A stretch of DNA of 35,667 nt, taken from contig JBFXEJ010000063.1 in NCBI GenBank assembly GCA_050180235.1, positions 1 to 35,667 of the forward strand, given 5' to 3'. Below, piece by piece: positions 1 through 9,102 of the stretch; within the stretch, counting starts at the first letter, position 1, and the number at the start of each line of letters is the position of its first letter. Made by a program: the position numbers and the translations under genes. The DNA comes from JAABRU01 sp050180235 (GTDB lineage Bacteria > Desulfobacterota > Desulfobacteria > Desulfobacterales > Desulfococcaceae). Under the pieces are notes generated by a model that did no database searches, had not been told where the DNA came from, and saw only the letters and a program-made list of their open reading frames with translations.

Positions 1-61
1 ATTTTTCTCCTCCTCACAATGTTTAAATTTGAGGAGCAGAATTTAACATAAAAAACAGGAT

Positions 62-90
62 TTGACAAATAAACTTTAATTTATTGTAAT
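62..90 (+). promoter_or_regulatory. Sigma-70-type promoter ahead of the toxin remnant
   Basis: TTGACA at 62-67 and TGTAAT at 85-90 are separated by 17 bases in an AT-rich setting. This is a near-consensus pair, about 165 bases upstream of the MazF-like reading frame. It would drive the antitoxin/toxin remnant. Confidence 0.5.
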
Positions 91-128
91 TATAAATAAT
101 ATAATATTTTTGTCCGGTAGTAAGGTAT

Positions 129-260
129 TTGTCATATTTCAAGATACTGACTCAGGAAGTATCCGAACACGATATTGAACTTTCATCTGTCAATGATAAT
201 TCAACTGATTTTCTTACAGATGAAGAACTCAGTTATTATTTTGGACTGGAAGAATTATGA
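129..260 (+). CDS. Possible antitoxin remnant upstream of MazF-like toxin
   Basis: A short open frame of about 43 residues ends in TGA at 258-260, overlapping the ATG of the toxin frame (ATGA). This is the coupling usual for toxin-antitoxin pairs. The translated C-terminus is acidic (ending YYFGLEEL), as antitoxin toxin-binding tails often are. There is no ATG. The only plausible start in frame is TTG at 129, and the frame is closed by a stop at 102-104, so a DNA-binding N-terminal half is missing or was lost. The identification rests on position and overlap only; no family signature can be seen. Confidence 0.28.
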   Translation: MSYFKILTQEVSEHDIELSSVNDNSTDFLTDEELSYYFGLEEL

Positions 261-604
261 AAGCATTTCAGCGTGGTCAGATATGGCTGGTAAATCTTGA
301 ACCGGGTTTCGGGCATGAATATCAGAAAATCCGCCCTGCTCTTATTATTCAGCATGAGAGATATATTGATTCAGGCAACCTGCTGACGGGTATTCCCATT
401 TCTTCTCAGACAATAAATCCTTCGTAACTTGATATTTTAATAAAATCAAATATTAAGAACAGACTTATGAAAGATTCATTGTTAAAAACAAAACACATCA
501 GTTCCTTTGATAAAAGAAGATTTATAAAATTTATCGGTATTGCTGATAAAGAAACAATGGAGAAGATTGATAAATATATTCAGCTTTTTATATTTGGCAG
601 ATAA
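257..604 (+). pseudogene. MazF/PemK-family mRNA interferase, interrupted by an in-frame stop
   Basis: MazF/PemK toxins are small ribosome-independent mRNA endonucleases. The frame opens with MKAFQRGQIWLVNLEPGFGHE and continues with KIRPALIIQ, matching the family's N-terminal RGxIWxVxLxPxxGxEixKxRPxlIi signature. It goes on to IPISS, the position of the family's central strand. TAA at 425-427 then ends the frame after 56 codons. Reading straight on in the same frame gives 58 more residues without a stop, including a DSLLKTKHISSFDKRR segment. This matches the family's C-terminal conserved region, and total length (about 115) is right for MazF. So a single nonsense change appears to have broken the gene. 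A sequencing error or suppressed stop is the alternative. It converges on the pentapeptide-Mrr gene. Confidence 0.7.
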
Positions 605-647
605 TAGATTTCAGACAGCCGGAAAAGAGTTTTTTGTGCTGATTATG

Positions 648-2357
648 CTACTCTTTTGATAGTTCTTTGTTAAAATTATCAAAAAAATCTTCATCCATAG
701 TATGGATTTCCACTCTTTCCTTCTTTATTCCAATACCGTACTCAAAAAGATAATCAAGAAGCTGTTCTCCGTTAATAAGCCTGATTTTGGGCTGACCGGG
801 CAGTTCCGCCGCTTCTTTGCAGCCTTTTGCAAAATCACCTGTTGTTATGATAATTCCCTGTTCTGCCTGATAATAACCCAGTGATCCCCTAAGCTGATCC
901 AGCACAGTGCGGCTGACATTTCCCTGCATTCTTTTTGCCTGAACAGCCACAGTAAACTTTGACATATGATTTCCATAGTCTGCTGCAAGATCAACTCCAT
1001 AATCATTGCTCTTCGGGGTTACACGAATGTTTTCATAACCCATGTGTTTCAGAATTTTACTGATAAGAAATTCAAAATCATAGGGATTCATCTGAAAAAG
1101 TCTTTTTTTCAATGCTTCCCTGCTTCTGTCAGCAGAATCTTTTATCATTTCCGCTATGGACGGTTCCGATTCATCATTTATTTTTTTTAAAATCCATCCG
1201 GGAAAAAGAATGGTATTTAAAAAATTTGCATTTTTAAAATCAGCATGTTGAATATTTGATTCCGAAAAATTCATATTGCTGACATTTGCATAAGCCATAT
1301 TTGTATTGGACAAATCTGTCCCTTTGATAATTGCCCACCGAAGATCAGAGTAAGTCAAATCTGCATTTTTTAATACTGCATCACTCAGGTCGGCATATCT
1401 GAGATCAGATTTGCAAAGTATTGTGTTACTGAGGTTCACTTCTCTGAGATCAGCATAACTGAAATCAATTCTTGTAAAATCTGCATCAGACAAATCCGCA
1501 TATCTGAGATTTTTATATCCATTTCTGACAGCCATGTTAATTTTTCTTTTGCTGTAGCTGCCTTTTGCAGTAATACCCTGAACTATCCATTCGGGTAATT
1601 CCGCAGCATTTTTAAAAACCGCTCCGCCAACCCGTGTCATTTTGAAAACTGCATCTTTGAGTATCGCATTTTCAAGATTGGCCTCTTCAAAGTTTGCATT
1701 GCTGAAATCCGTTTCACTCAGGTTGGCATTTTGTAAGTTGGCATTTCTGAGATTTGAGTTACAAAATTTTGATTTTGACAGATTTGCATTGCTGAAATTT
1801 GCTCCATTCAGATCCATATTGCTTAAATCACAGGAAGTTAAAATTGCATTAGTGAAATTGGCTTTGCCAAGATCAGCATTGCTGAAATCTGCTTCACTCA
1901 GGTTGGCATTCTGTAAATTGGCATTGCTGAAATTTGAGTTACAAAGTTTTGATTTTGACAAATCTGCATTGCTGAGATTGGCGTTACTCAGTTCAGCTTC
2001 TGTCAACTTTATTCTTCTCAAATCAGCATAGTTTAGATTTGCTCCCCTCAGTTTGGTTTTTCTTAAATCAGCATCAGTTAAATCTGCTCTGCTGAAGTTT
2101 ACATAGCTGAAATCAGTTTCTATCATGAATGCTTTACGCAGCTTTGTCCCTGAAAGAATTGCATCTTTGAAATTCGCCTGAAAAAGATTTGTTTCACTCA
2201 GATCAGCATTTCTTAAATCCGCACCGCTGAAATTGGCATTACGGAGATTGGAACCTCTCAGATCAGCATTTCTCAGGTCACACCCTGCAAAATTTTCATA
2301 TTGTAAATTACTGTTTTTTAATTCAATATTTTTTAAATTAAAATTTTCTGTAACCAT
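648..2357 (-). CDS. Pentapeptide-repeat protein fused to a C-terminal Mrr-type restriction endonuclease domain
   Basis: Residues about 10-240 and 280-390 are tandem A(D/N)Lxx pentapeptides (for example SNADLSKSKL, NLRNANLQNANL). They form the right-handed quadrilateral beta-helix of this family. A non-repeat insert at about 245-280 (AELPEWIVQGITAKGS) splits the helix. From about 415 the sequence changes to an Mrr_cat-like nuclease: DFEFLISKILKHMGY, then DYGVDL (about 454), VQAKR (about 472) and IIITTGDF (about 500). This supplies the D...QxK catalytic pattern of Mrr PD-(D/E)XK enzymes. A GTG in frame at 2384 would add nine residues. ATG 2357 is preferred because an AAGGAAAAGAAGG purine tract lies just upstream. 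There is no signal peptide, so it is probably cytoplasmic. Inference: a DNA-cleaving conflict or defence protein whose helix provides recognition or DNA mimicry. Confidence 0.88.
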   Translation of the reverse strand: MVTENFNLKNIELKNSNLQYENFAGCDLRNADLRGSNLRNANFSGADLRNADLSETNLFQANFKDAILSGTKLRKAFMIETDFSYVNFSRADLTDADLRKTKLRGANLNYADLRRIKLTEAELSNANLSNADLSKSKLCNSNFSNANLQNANLSEADFSNADLGKANFTNAILTSCDLSNMDLNGANFSNANLSKSKFCNSNLRNANLQNANLSETDFSNANFEEANLENAILKDAVFKMTRVGGAVFKNAAELPEWIVQGITAKGSYSKRKINMAVRNGYKNLRYADLSDADFTRIDFSYADLREVNLSNTILCKSDLRYADLSDAVLKNADLTYSDLRWAIIKGTDLSNTNMAYANVSNMNFSESNIQHADFKNANFLNTILFPGWILKKINDESEPSIAEMIKDSADRSREALKKRLFQMNPYDFEFLISKILKHMGYENIRVTPKSNDYGVDLAADYGNHMSKFTVAVQAKRMQGNVSRTVLDQLRGSLGYYQAEQGIIITTGDFAKGCKEAAELPGQPKIRLINGEQLLDYLFEYGIGIKKERVEIHTMDEDFFDNFNKELSKE

Positions 2358-2423
2358 AAAGTGCCTTCTTTTCCTTGTTTCCACGCTTTGCTCTGGAATA
2401 CAGAGACTGGCTGATTTGAAAAT

Positions 2424-2475
2424 GGGGGACGCAGAGCGTCCCCCGTGTGCGTTCCCACGCGGGAGCGTGGGAACG
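2424..2475. repeat. Two adjacent palindromic (REP-like) hairpins
   Basis: GGGGGACGC-AGA-GCGTCCCCC occupies 2424-2444. CGTTCCCACGC-GGGA-GCGTGGGAACG occupies 2450-2475. Both are perfect hairpins, with stems of 9 and 11 bp. They lie in the 176-base gap between the MG-domain gene and the pentapeptide gene, both transcribed leftward. They look like dispersed REP-type repeats and could also slow transcription or stabilise the upstream mRNA end. Confidence 0.75.
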
Positions 2476-2533
2476 AGATAACTCCGGGAGGCAGGCCAAA
2501 ATTCCGTTTCACTTCATTTTGGCACTCCGGCAC

Positions 2534-5500
2534 TCACTGCTTAGGCACACCCGCCTCTTTTATCACTGCCCCGTTTTTCCCGGTCAGCACAAGGATTGCG
2601 TAGCGTTCTGCATTGTCACTTTCATCGGTGCTGAGGGACACATAATCAAATTTGCCCCGCAGGTCTGTGTATCCGTCTTTGTAAAACTGCACACTGCCAT
2701 CCTTCATTCTCGCGAATACCTTCACATACGCGCCCGCAATGGCTTTTCCGGATTTCTGCTCCCGCAGACTGAGAATGCCGTAATTCTCCGCAATCTGCGC
2801 ATCCAAAGAATTGGCATACACAACCTGAGATTTTTTCACAGGGCCGGATTCCATCTGTATCATCAGATTGCCTGTGCCAAATTCCTGCGGAAGTTCCATT
2901 GTGTATTGCGTTTCCTTTTCCGGCAGACTGATGTCATCTGCACGGTTGGGACGGATAAAGGTAAAGTATTCCGTATCCTGACGCACAAATGGTGAGCGGG
3001 AAAAGAGCAGTTCAATATCCATTGGATAATAACTGATCCTGCACTCCTTTATATTGCGGTAACTGATATGAATCTGGCCTGATTCCACTTTGAATTCAAA
3101 AGCCTTTTCCGCATCAGCAAGAACCGCCTGCACCTGATCCCGATCTTTTTCATCTGTGATTTCCGTATTTTTCCCCTGTAGTTCATCCAACTGCGCAAGT
3201 GCGGCTGCAAAGAACTTGCGCCAGCGCGGTACCGGATACGTGCTGTATTTCTCCGCAATACTCCGGGCAGACGCTGTGTCTGCTTTGCAAAAATCCAGAT
3301 AAGCGTGCAGATAATCATACTGCAGACTGGTGCTGAGTTTGGCAGGATCAGCCTGTACAAAGAAATCCATTGCATCGGCAGTGCGATCCTGCAGCAGCAG
3401 ATAATACGTTATGCTCATCAGATCATCCGGTTCAGGCCCTGGCTGGTAAATCAGTTTCTTCATGAACCGCTGATACTGTTCAAAAAACCGGTCATTGAGA
3501 ATCTTGCGTTCTTTGCCAAGCTGATGCGCACGGGCATTGACCAATGGCCGGTATTCCAAATGTTCATACCAGTCCCGATCCGCTGGTCTGATTTTCAGCA
3601 GCGGCGAATCCAGAGCAAATCCGCACTGATCCGCAAATGCCGAGCGGTTGATGTATTCCCCTGCAATTTCAGGCAGATTGTGAAAAATGCCGTATGACCA
3701 GAGCGTGTCATTCCACAAATGCAGAGAGTGCAGCAGCGCAATGCTTTGCGTGAAGAATTTTTTGTCCTTCATGCGGAATGCAATTTTCTCAAGACTGAGG
3801 CGGTGGGGATTGTTATGACGGATAAAATCCAGCACCTGTCCATTGTCTCCGTTCTGGGAAATATACTCCCATGACTGCGTATCCAGACTGGTCAGTTCCT
3901 TTACCACATGAAAGGAAAAAGCATCTGCTGCTGTGATGAATTTTTCATTTTCCGCAACCTGCGCAGGATACAGGGGAAATTCGCCGGTTTCCGGAAAATA
4001 GAAATAATATTCCATCTGCCTTGTGCTGAAAGGCTCCAGATTCAGGGAAATGCCCCGTGTGTAAAAGCCCTTCTGCAAAGGCATGGCTCCGTCCGGTATG
4101 CGAAGCAGGACACGGAGTTTCTGCCGCGCGGAACTGGGATTGCTCAGCACCACCTGACATCCGTAAGGTGTGCGGAACAGGAACTCATCGCGGACAAACT
4201 TGTCGGATTTCTCATTGTTTTCATACCGGTACCGATCATCAGTCCGGAAAAAATTCTGGCTGATCATCATGGGAACCGGTTCCTGCACAGGTTCGGCCTC
4301 TTTGATTTCCTTATGGAAAACAATCAGAGGACTGGCCGCGTGCAGGGAAAGGGAAAGCTCCTTTATTTCCATTTCCTGTTTTCCCGAAGCAAAAGGCAGA
4401 TCCATAAAAGAAAGAACCAGCATCATTTCACTGAAATTTTTGGCAGCCCAGGGAAAATTGCCGGAAATAAAAGGCTTGGACGGATCACTCTGGGCATAAT
4501 CATTCCAAAACGCGTTCACGGTAATCAAATCCGCATTCTGCTCCTCTTTGGACAGACCATGCCAGTTGTTTTCAGCCCATTCCTCTGTTTTGTCCAGCTT
4601 GCGGAAAAAGGGCTTGGGAGCCTCACGTTTTGCCATATCCTGCCTGCGCCGGCCCGCGCCTTTTTTTTCCGGACTGATAGCACGGGCTTGGTATCCCGAA
4701 GGCGCAGCCATCTTCATTTTCATTCCCTCAACCGAGGGAGCAGGCGCGGGTCTGGCCATTCCCACAACCATATCTTTACTCACAGCTTCCCGTTCATAAG
4801 AAAGAGATTCCTCAGCAGGCATGGGTTCTGCCAGATTGTCTGCTTCGCTGTCATCAAGCACTGCACCAATCATCTGCGCAACCGTCCCGCTGTCATCCAG
4901 CGCACTGCCTTTTACTGCTGTGTCAAACACCCGGTTGAAATTGTCTGTATCCGGCGGAATCATGTCAAACAAATCTTTGACATAGCGTTTGACCGGATCA
5001 GGATTTTGTGCATCGCCGGGCATACTGCGCAGCAGCAGAATCTTTTCTGCAATATTCAACCGGGAAAAAGCCCTGGGTTCTGTGTATGCACGAATATCCC
5101 CGTCTGTAAGCCAGAGATCCGCAAAGGTTTTTTCCTTTTTGTTTGTCAGATACGGCAAAATCACAGCATCAAAAAAAGCCCGATCCTTGTGGAAAAGGAA
5201 GAAATTCAGTTCATGGCACGCATACTGGCCGTATTTCTCCTCTTTCTCTTCCTTTGTCATTTCCGGCCATTTCAGAATAAAACGGAATTCCCGCAGCTTG
5301 CTGTCATTGCTCAACGTCAGCAGCAAATTATAAACCTTTTCCAAAGAATCATAGATTTCAAAGGAAGACGTGCTGATGTCCTGCAAATGGAAAGTCTGCT
5401 TTTGTGCAAACAGGGAAATTTCTTTCTGCTCCGTCAGATGTTTTGCGGAATCAGGACTTTTGACCATACGCAGATCCCTTGTCTGCATTTCCTTTTCCGG

Positions 5501-8500
5501 CAGAAAAATCTCCCGGAACACGGTGTTCAGACTGTCTGCCGCGACAATGCAGATATGGGAATGATTTCCCAGTTCCTCCCGCTTGATGCTGACACGGCCT
5601 TTTTCATCAGGACGGAGATTGCACAGCACAGCAGAAGGCTGTGCCAGAAAATCCGGATTGTGAAAACTTTCCATTTCTGTCTGTGTCACACTGCTTTCCG
5701 GCGCAGGAGCTGCAAAAGCATCGGTCGCGGGTTTTTCACTGCGCAAAGCCTCACCTGCCTGTGCAGAATCCACTGCTGTTCCGGTTTTGCGAACACTCCG
5801 GGGATTGAGCAGGAGTTCAGGACGGGGCAGCATATTGCCGGGAAACTGCTGCGCGTATTTGCGATCCAGAATATATCGGTATTCATCTCCAATGCTGCGT
5901 CCGGCCTGATACTGGGAAATAGGACTGGACAAACGTTTTTCCCAGGGTTCGGGAATGCCGGTGCGAACCAGCAGGGGAAAGGGGTGAAAATCCGGCAGAA
6001 AACGCAGTCCCAGCACATGGACACGGGTTTCTTCGCTTACGCCTCCCAAAGTGAGATTCACCTGTTTTTCACTGCTTTCCACTTTGCTGATTTGCAGTCC
6101 CGTGTTTTCTCCGGTTTCCAGAATCCGGTGCTGAGAAACAATGAAATCCTCTTTCAATGCCCCTTTGCTGATTTTCAGACTGATGTTCGTGCCGCTTTCC
6201 TTGAGAACAAGATCATAATTTCCCGGAGCCAGTCCTGTGATTTCCAGAAATCCATCTGTCATACGGATGGAATCTGCACGGTCTGCGGCAAACATTTCTC
6301 CCCGTTTTTCCAGCAGAGAACAGATTTTCCGCATTTCCTGCGCGGGATTTCCCATATACGGAATGCGAATGGTTTGGCCTTCTGTCTGATGAATATGGGC
6401 CGGATACCGGCACCGATCCCCATACAATTGCCATGTATGTGAAAGGTTTTCCGTATTCTCGGCTTTTATCCATGCAATGTCTTTCAGATCGCCCAGTTGA
6501 ATGCGTCCTTTGGCATCGCTTTGCAGAACCGTATGCACACTGTCCCGGAAAAATCGGTGCTGACATTCAATTTGCACAGGACGGTCAGGAACCGCTTCCC
6601 CGTTTTTCCCCAGAATCTCAAGAAAATATCCTTTGTCTGTGCGGCTCAAATACATATCCCGCACTGCTTCTGTTTCATCAATGCTGTTAATGGTGTATGC
6701 CGCAGAAGTTTCCAGTGTATCTTTCCGGTTTTGGCTGATATTTTTCACCTTCGCACTGAGGCTGAAGGCAATGGAACTGAGATTTTCCGGAACCTGAAAT
6801 TCATATACAGATTCCTTTTCCTCAGAAAGAGTGAGGCCCGTGAACTCTTTGGAAGAAGCCACGCCTTCGATATCCTTTGTTTCAATTCGCAGACGCACCT
6901 CCTCCAGAATTTCCGGACTGGCAGGATAACCGGCCACTGTGAGAAATGGCCGAATCAGGACTTTGGATTTCTGGCGTTTTATCAGGGATTCCCGATCAGC
7001 AAAAAAACCTGCGGACAGTTGCCAATGCTCTGCCACATGCTGAAATGCTGCCAAAGAACACTGATCCGTATCCCGCAGAATCACGGTCTGCATTCCCGGA
7101 CTGGTGGAAAAGGGAACAGTGATGATGCCGTCCTCATCGGCTTTGTATTCATGACCGGAAATCCAGAGGGAAGCATGTGGACAGAATTCATTTTTTTCAT
7201 CCAGCACCCGGAACGCATGACCAGCGGCTGTAATCTGTGAAACAAAATGCAGTTTTCCCTTGCGGATAACAGCACGGGAACTTTTGCCGCCCCCGATGAA
7301 TTCCAGCACAAACACACCGGGCCGGTTCAAATCCGGAAAATCAAATTTTCTGCGTATCCGGCGCAGGGGTGCATCATCATAATTGTAAACCGTTTCCCAT
7401 GTGGCTGTCAGGCCGTCGAGATTCACGGCAGCATCCACTTCTTCCATGTGTTTGCGGTAATAGTTGAAGGTATTGAGTTCAAACACCTTTACCATCAGGG
7501 TTTTCACATTTTTGATGTCCATTTCCAAAGATACGGGTTCATCAGCAGTGAAACAGGTTTTGTTGACAAGGGCAAAATCAATATCCACCCTTTCTTTGAG
7601 ATCTCTGTATCTGTCCGGATTCATAATGGAATACCACTGCTCCATGTCTCCGACACCATTAAGGATTTTGGCAGTGGCAAAAACTTCCTGCAGCCAGTCT
7701 TTGCGGATATATTTTTCATAGGTTTTGGTATCCGGCGCAGTGACAAAAAAATGCGAAAGATAATCCCGCACCAGTTCTTCATCAGCAGCCACCGGTGTAT
7801 GACCTGTCACCGGAGAATAATCCGTATTCAAATCCGCAGTCCAGTCCCGCATTTCCTTTGATCGCAGATACTCCGGATTCATATAGGATGCGGGTCGGGG
7901 AAGCTGAATATAGGTGAGAAAAAGTTCGGAATCATAGTTTCCCTCTTTCCGCTCTGTATCCAGAATATGATAGAGAAGATGGGTTTTCAGGGAATTGTGA
8001 ACCGGAGCCAGGGGACGCACAAACTCCCACATACGGCGGAGATATGCCTTTTTTTCATCAGGATCATATTCCGCATCTGTGTCATCATCAGGAGCCAGCC
8101 GCGTGAGATACAAAGCCACAAATCCGGGATTGTCCAGCAGTTCGGGCATGAGTTTGGCGCATTCTTCCATTTGGGATTTCAGCAGATGCGTGTGAATGGT
8201 ATGGGAACCGAATCCGCCGCTGTGTTCATGGCGCAAGTCATCCACCACCAGTTTGGCAAGTCCGGGAATATCCGGACGCTGCAAACGCTGGAGAAAATTC
8301 CTGCGCTGATCCGGGTTCAGTTTGCCCGGATCAAGAATTGCCAGGCCACTGTCCTCAAATCCTTCCAGATTCTGATACCGGGAAAGGGCCAGTTCTGAAA
8401 GCCGCTGTTCACTGATAAGATGGGAATCAAGGGAAGTCGGGGACTTGCTCTCGGCACGGGTCTGCTCTTTCTGATGATCAAACTGCAGCCCAAGAGTATT

Positions 8501-8827
8501 GCGGATATGCTCCAGACTTTTTTCCGGGTGCTGGGAATATTCCAGCAAAGCCTGCCGGTTAAGCATTTCCTTCACTTGGGGACTGTAACCGTCCCGTTTA
8601 ATCCAGAGTTCCAGAAGACGCCGCACTTCTGCATAATCGCCGGTATGCTGCGCGTGCAGGCAGTGATAGAAATAATAGTCAGTGGTTCCGGGGATCAGTT
8701 GCTTGAGGACAGCCGCGCGGTCTTTTGCCAGCGCAAAGTCTTCGATGAAACCGATCTCACCCGCGTGAATGCGTGGGGTGAAGAAAAACACCCATACAAG
8801 AATCACAAGCAGAAAACAGATTTTCAT
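2534..8827 (-). CDS. Giant secreted MG-domain (alpha-2-macroglobulin-like) protein, about 2,097 aa
   Basis: Start ATG 8827 is chosen because a perfect AAGGAGG lies four bases upstream. It also gives a clean signal peptide (MKICFLLVILVWVFFFTPRIHA, cleavage after IHA). There is no lipobox cysteine, so the product should be periplasmic or secreted. Residues about 25-410 look alpha-helical and TPR-like. From about 420 (VNKTCFTADEPVSLEMDIKN) there is a series of beta-sandwich segments resembling the MG domains of bacterial alpha-2-macroglobulins. A Pro/Ala/Met-rich linker follows at about 1345-1410, then a second beta region and another helical repeat region (about 1650-1900). The end is a carboxypeptidase-regulatory-like domain (GKAIAGAYVKVFARMKDG, about 2010 on). 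No CGEQ/CLEQ thioester is visible, so a protease-trapping mechanism is unlikely. Assignment to this family is by domain style only. An envelope-protecting or adhesive scaffold role is inference. Confidence 0.72.
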   Translation of the reverse strand: MKICFLLVILVWVFFFTPRIHAGEIGFIEDFALAKDRAAVLKQLIPGTTDYYFYHCLHAQHTGDYAEVRRLLELWIKRDGYSPQVKEMLNRQALLEYSQHPEKSLEHIRNTLGLQFDHQKEQTRAESKSPTSLDSHLISEQRLSELALSRYQNLEGFEDSGLAILDPGKLNPDQRRNFLQRLQRPDIPGLAKLVVDDLRHEHSGGFGSHTIHTHLLKSQMEECAKLMPELLDNPGFVALYLTRLAPDDDTDAEYDPDEKKAYLRRMWEFVRPLAPVHNSLKTHLLYHILDTERKEGNYDSELFLTYIQLPRPASYMNPEYLRSKEMRDWTADLNTDYSPVTGHTPVAADEELVRDYLSHFFVTAPDTKTYEKYIRKDWLQEVFATAKILNGVGDMEQWYSIMNPDRYRDLKERVDIDFALVNKTCFTADEPVSLEMDIKNVKTLMVKVFELNTFNYYRKHMEEVDAAVNLDGLTATWETVYNYDDAPLRRIRRKFDFPDLNRPGVFVLEFIGGGKSSRAVIRKGKLHFVSQITAAGHAFRVLDEKNEFCPHASLWISGHEYKADEDGIITVPFSTSPGMQTVILRDTDQCSLAAFQHVAEHWQLSAGFFADRESLIKRQKSKVLIRPFLTVAGYPASPEILEEVRLRIETKDIEGVASSKEFTGLTLSEEKESVYEFQVPENLSSIAFSLSAKVKNISQNRKDTLETSAAYTINSIDETEAVRDMYLSRTDKGYFLEILGKNGEAVPDRPVQIECQHRFFRDSVHTVLQSDAKGRIQLGDLKDIAWIKAENTENLSHTWQLYGDRCRYPAHIHQTEGQTIRIPYMGNPAQEMRKICSLLEKRGEMFAADRADSIRMTDGFLEITGLAPGNYDLVLKESGTNISLKISKGALKEDFIVSQHRILETGENTGLQISKVESSEKQVNLTLGGVSEETRVHVLGLRFLPDFHPFPLLVRTGIPEPWEKRLSSPISQYQAGRSIGDEYRYILDRKYAQQFPGNMLPRPELLLNPRSVRKTGTAVDSAQAGEALRSEKPATDAFAAPAPESSVTQTEMESFHNPDFLAQPSAVLCNLRPDEKGRVSIKREELGNHSHICIVAADSLNTVFREIFLPEKEMQTRDLRMVKSPDSAKHLTEQKEISLFAQKQTFHLQDISTSSFEIYDSLEKVYNLLLTLSNDSKLREFRFILKWPEMTKEEKEEKYGQYACHELNFFLFHKDRAFFDAVILPYLTNKKEKTFADLWLTDGDIRAYTEPRAFSRLNIAEKILLLRSMPGDAQNPDPVKRYVKDLFDMIPPDTDNFNRVFDTAVKGSALDDSGTVAQMIGAVLDDSEADNLAEPMPAEESLSYEREAVSKDMVVGMARPAPAPSVEGMKMKMAAPSGYQARAISPEKKGAGRRRQDMAKREAPKPFFRKLDKTEEWAENNWHGLSKEEQNADLITVNAFWNDYAQSDPSKPFISGNFPWAAKNFSEMMLVLSFMDLPFASGKQEMEIKELSLSLHAASPLIVFHKEIKEAEPVQEPVPMMISQNFFRTDDRYRYENNEKSDKFVRDEFLFRTPYGCQVVLSNPSSARQKLRVLLRIPDGAMPLQKGFYTRGISLNLEPFSTRQMEYYFYFPETGEFPLYPAQVAENEKFITAADAFSFHVVKELTSLDTQSWEYISQNGDNGQVLDFIRHNNPHRLSLEKIAFRMKDKKFFTQSIALLHSLHLWNDTLWSYGIFHNLPEIAGEYINRSAFADQCGFALDSPLLKIRPADRDWYEHLEYRPLVNARAHQLGKERKILNDRFFEQYQRFMKKLIYQPGPEPDDLMSITYYLLLQDRTADAMDFFVQADPAKLSTSLQYDYLHAYLDFCKADTASARSIAEKYSTYPVPRWRKFFAAALAQLDELQGKNTEITDEKDRDQVQAVLADAEKAFEFKVESGQIHISYRNIKECRISYYPMDIELLFSRSPFVRQDTEYFTFIRPNRADDISLPEKETQYTMELPQEFGTGNLMIQMESGPVKKSQVVYANSLDAQIAENYGILSLREQKSGKAIAGAYVKVFARMKDGSVQFYKDGYTDLRGKFDYVSLSTDESDNAERYAILVLTGKNGAVIKEAGVPKQ

Positions 8828-8878
8828 AAAACCTCCTTTTGGAAAATAAGGAATCAAAAATGTGATATGCGTACAGTT

Positions 8879-8976
8879 TCTTAACCACAAGGGACACAAA
8901 GGTTTTCACAAAGTTCACAAAGAAATCCCTGTGTCCTTTGTGCCTTCTTTGTGTTCTTTGTGGTAAAAAAAAACAA
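8879..8976. repeat. CACAAAG-type palindromic intergenic element
   Basis: The left part reads TTAACCACAAGGGACACAAA and the right part ends CTTTGTGTTCTTTGTGGTAA. They are imperfect reverse complements around a centre of further CACAAAG/CTTTGTG units. The element sits directly upstream of the MG-domain gene, between it and the TIR gene. It is related in style to the CACAGAG elements at 10137-10310 and 25185-25273. Confidence 0.65.
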
Positions 8977-9102
8977 TGCCTCTGCAAACCGCACTGCTTA
9001 TCCCCATGCAATGACAGAACCAATCCTGTTCATCATCAAAATCAGATAAATCACAGTTCAAGACAATCTCCCCCAAAAATGATCAAATAATCAAATGATC
9101 CA

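Noticed and set aside
1642..2031. A repetitive Ala/Leu/Ser-rich plus-strand frame
   Set aside because: It mirrors the pentapeptide repeat on the other strand; periodicity comes from the repeat DNA, not from a protein.
3908..6442. A plus-strand frame of more than 800 codons opposite the MG-domain gene
   Set aside because: It is antisense to a clearly coding gene with signal peptide and ribosome site. Its translation is Cys/His/Arg/Ile-rich and low in domain character, a typical shadow frame.
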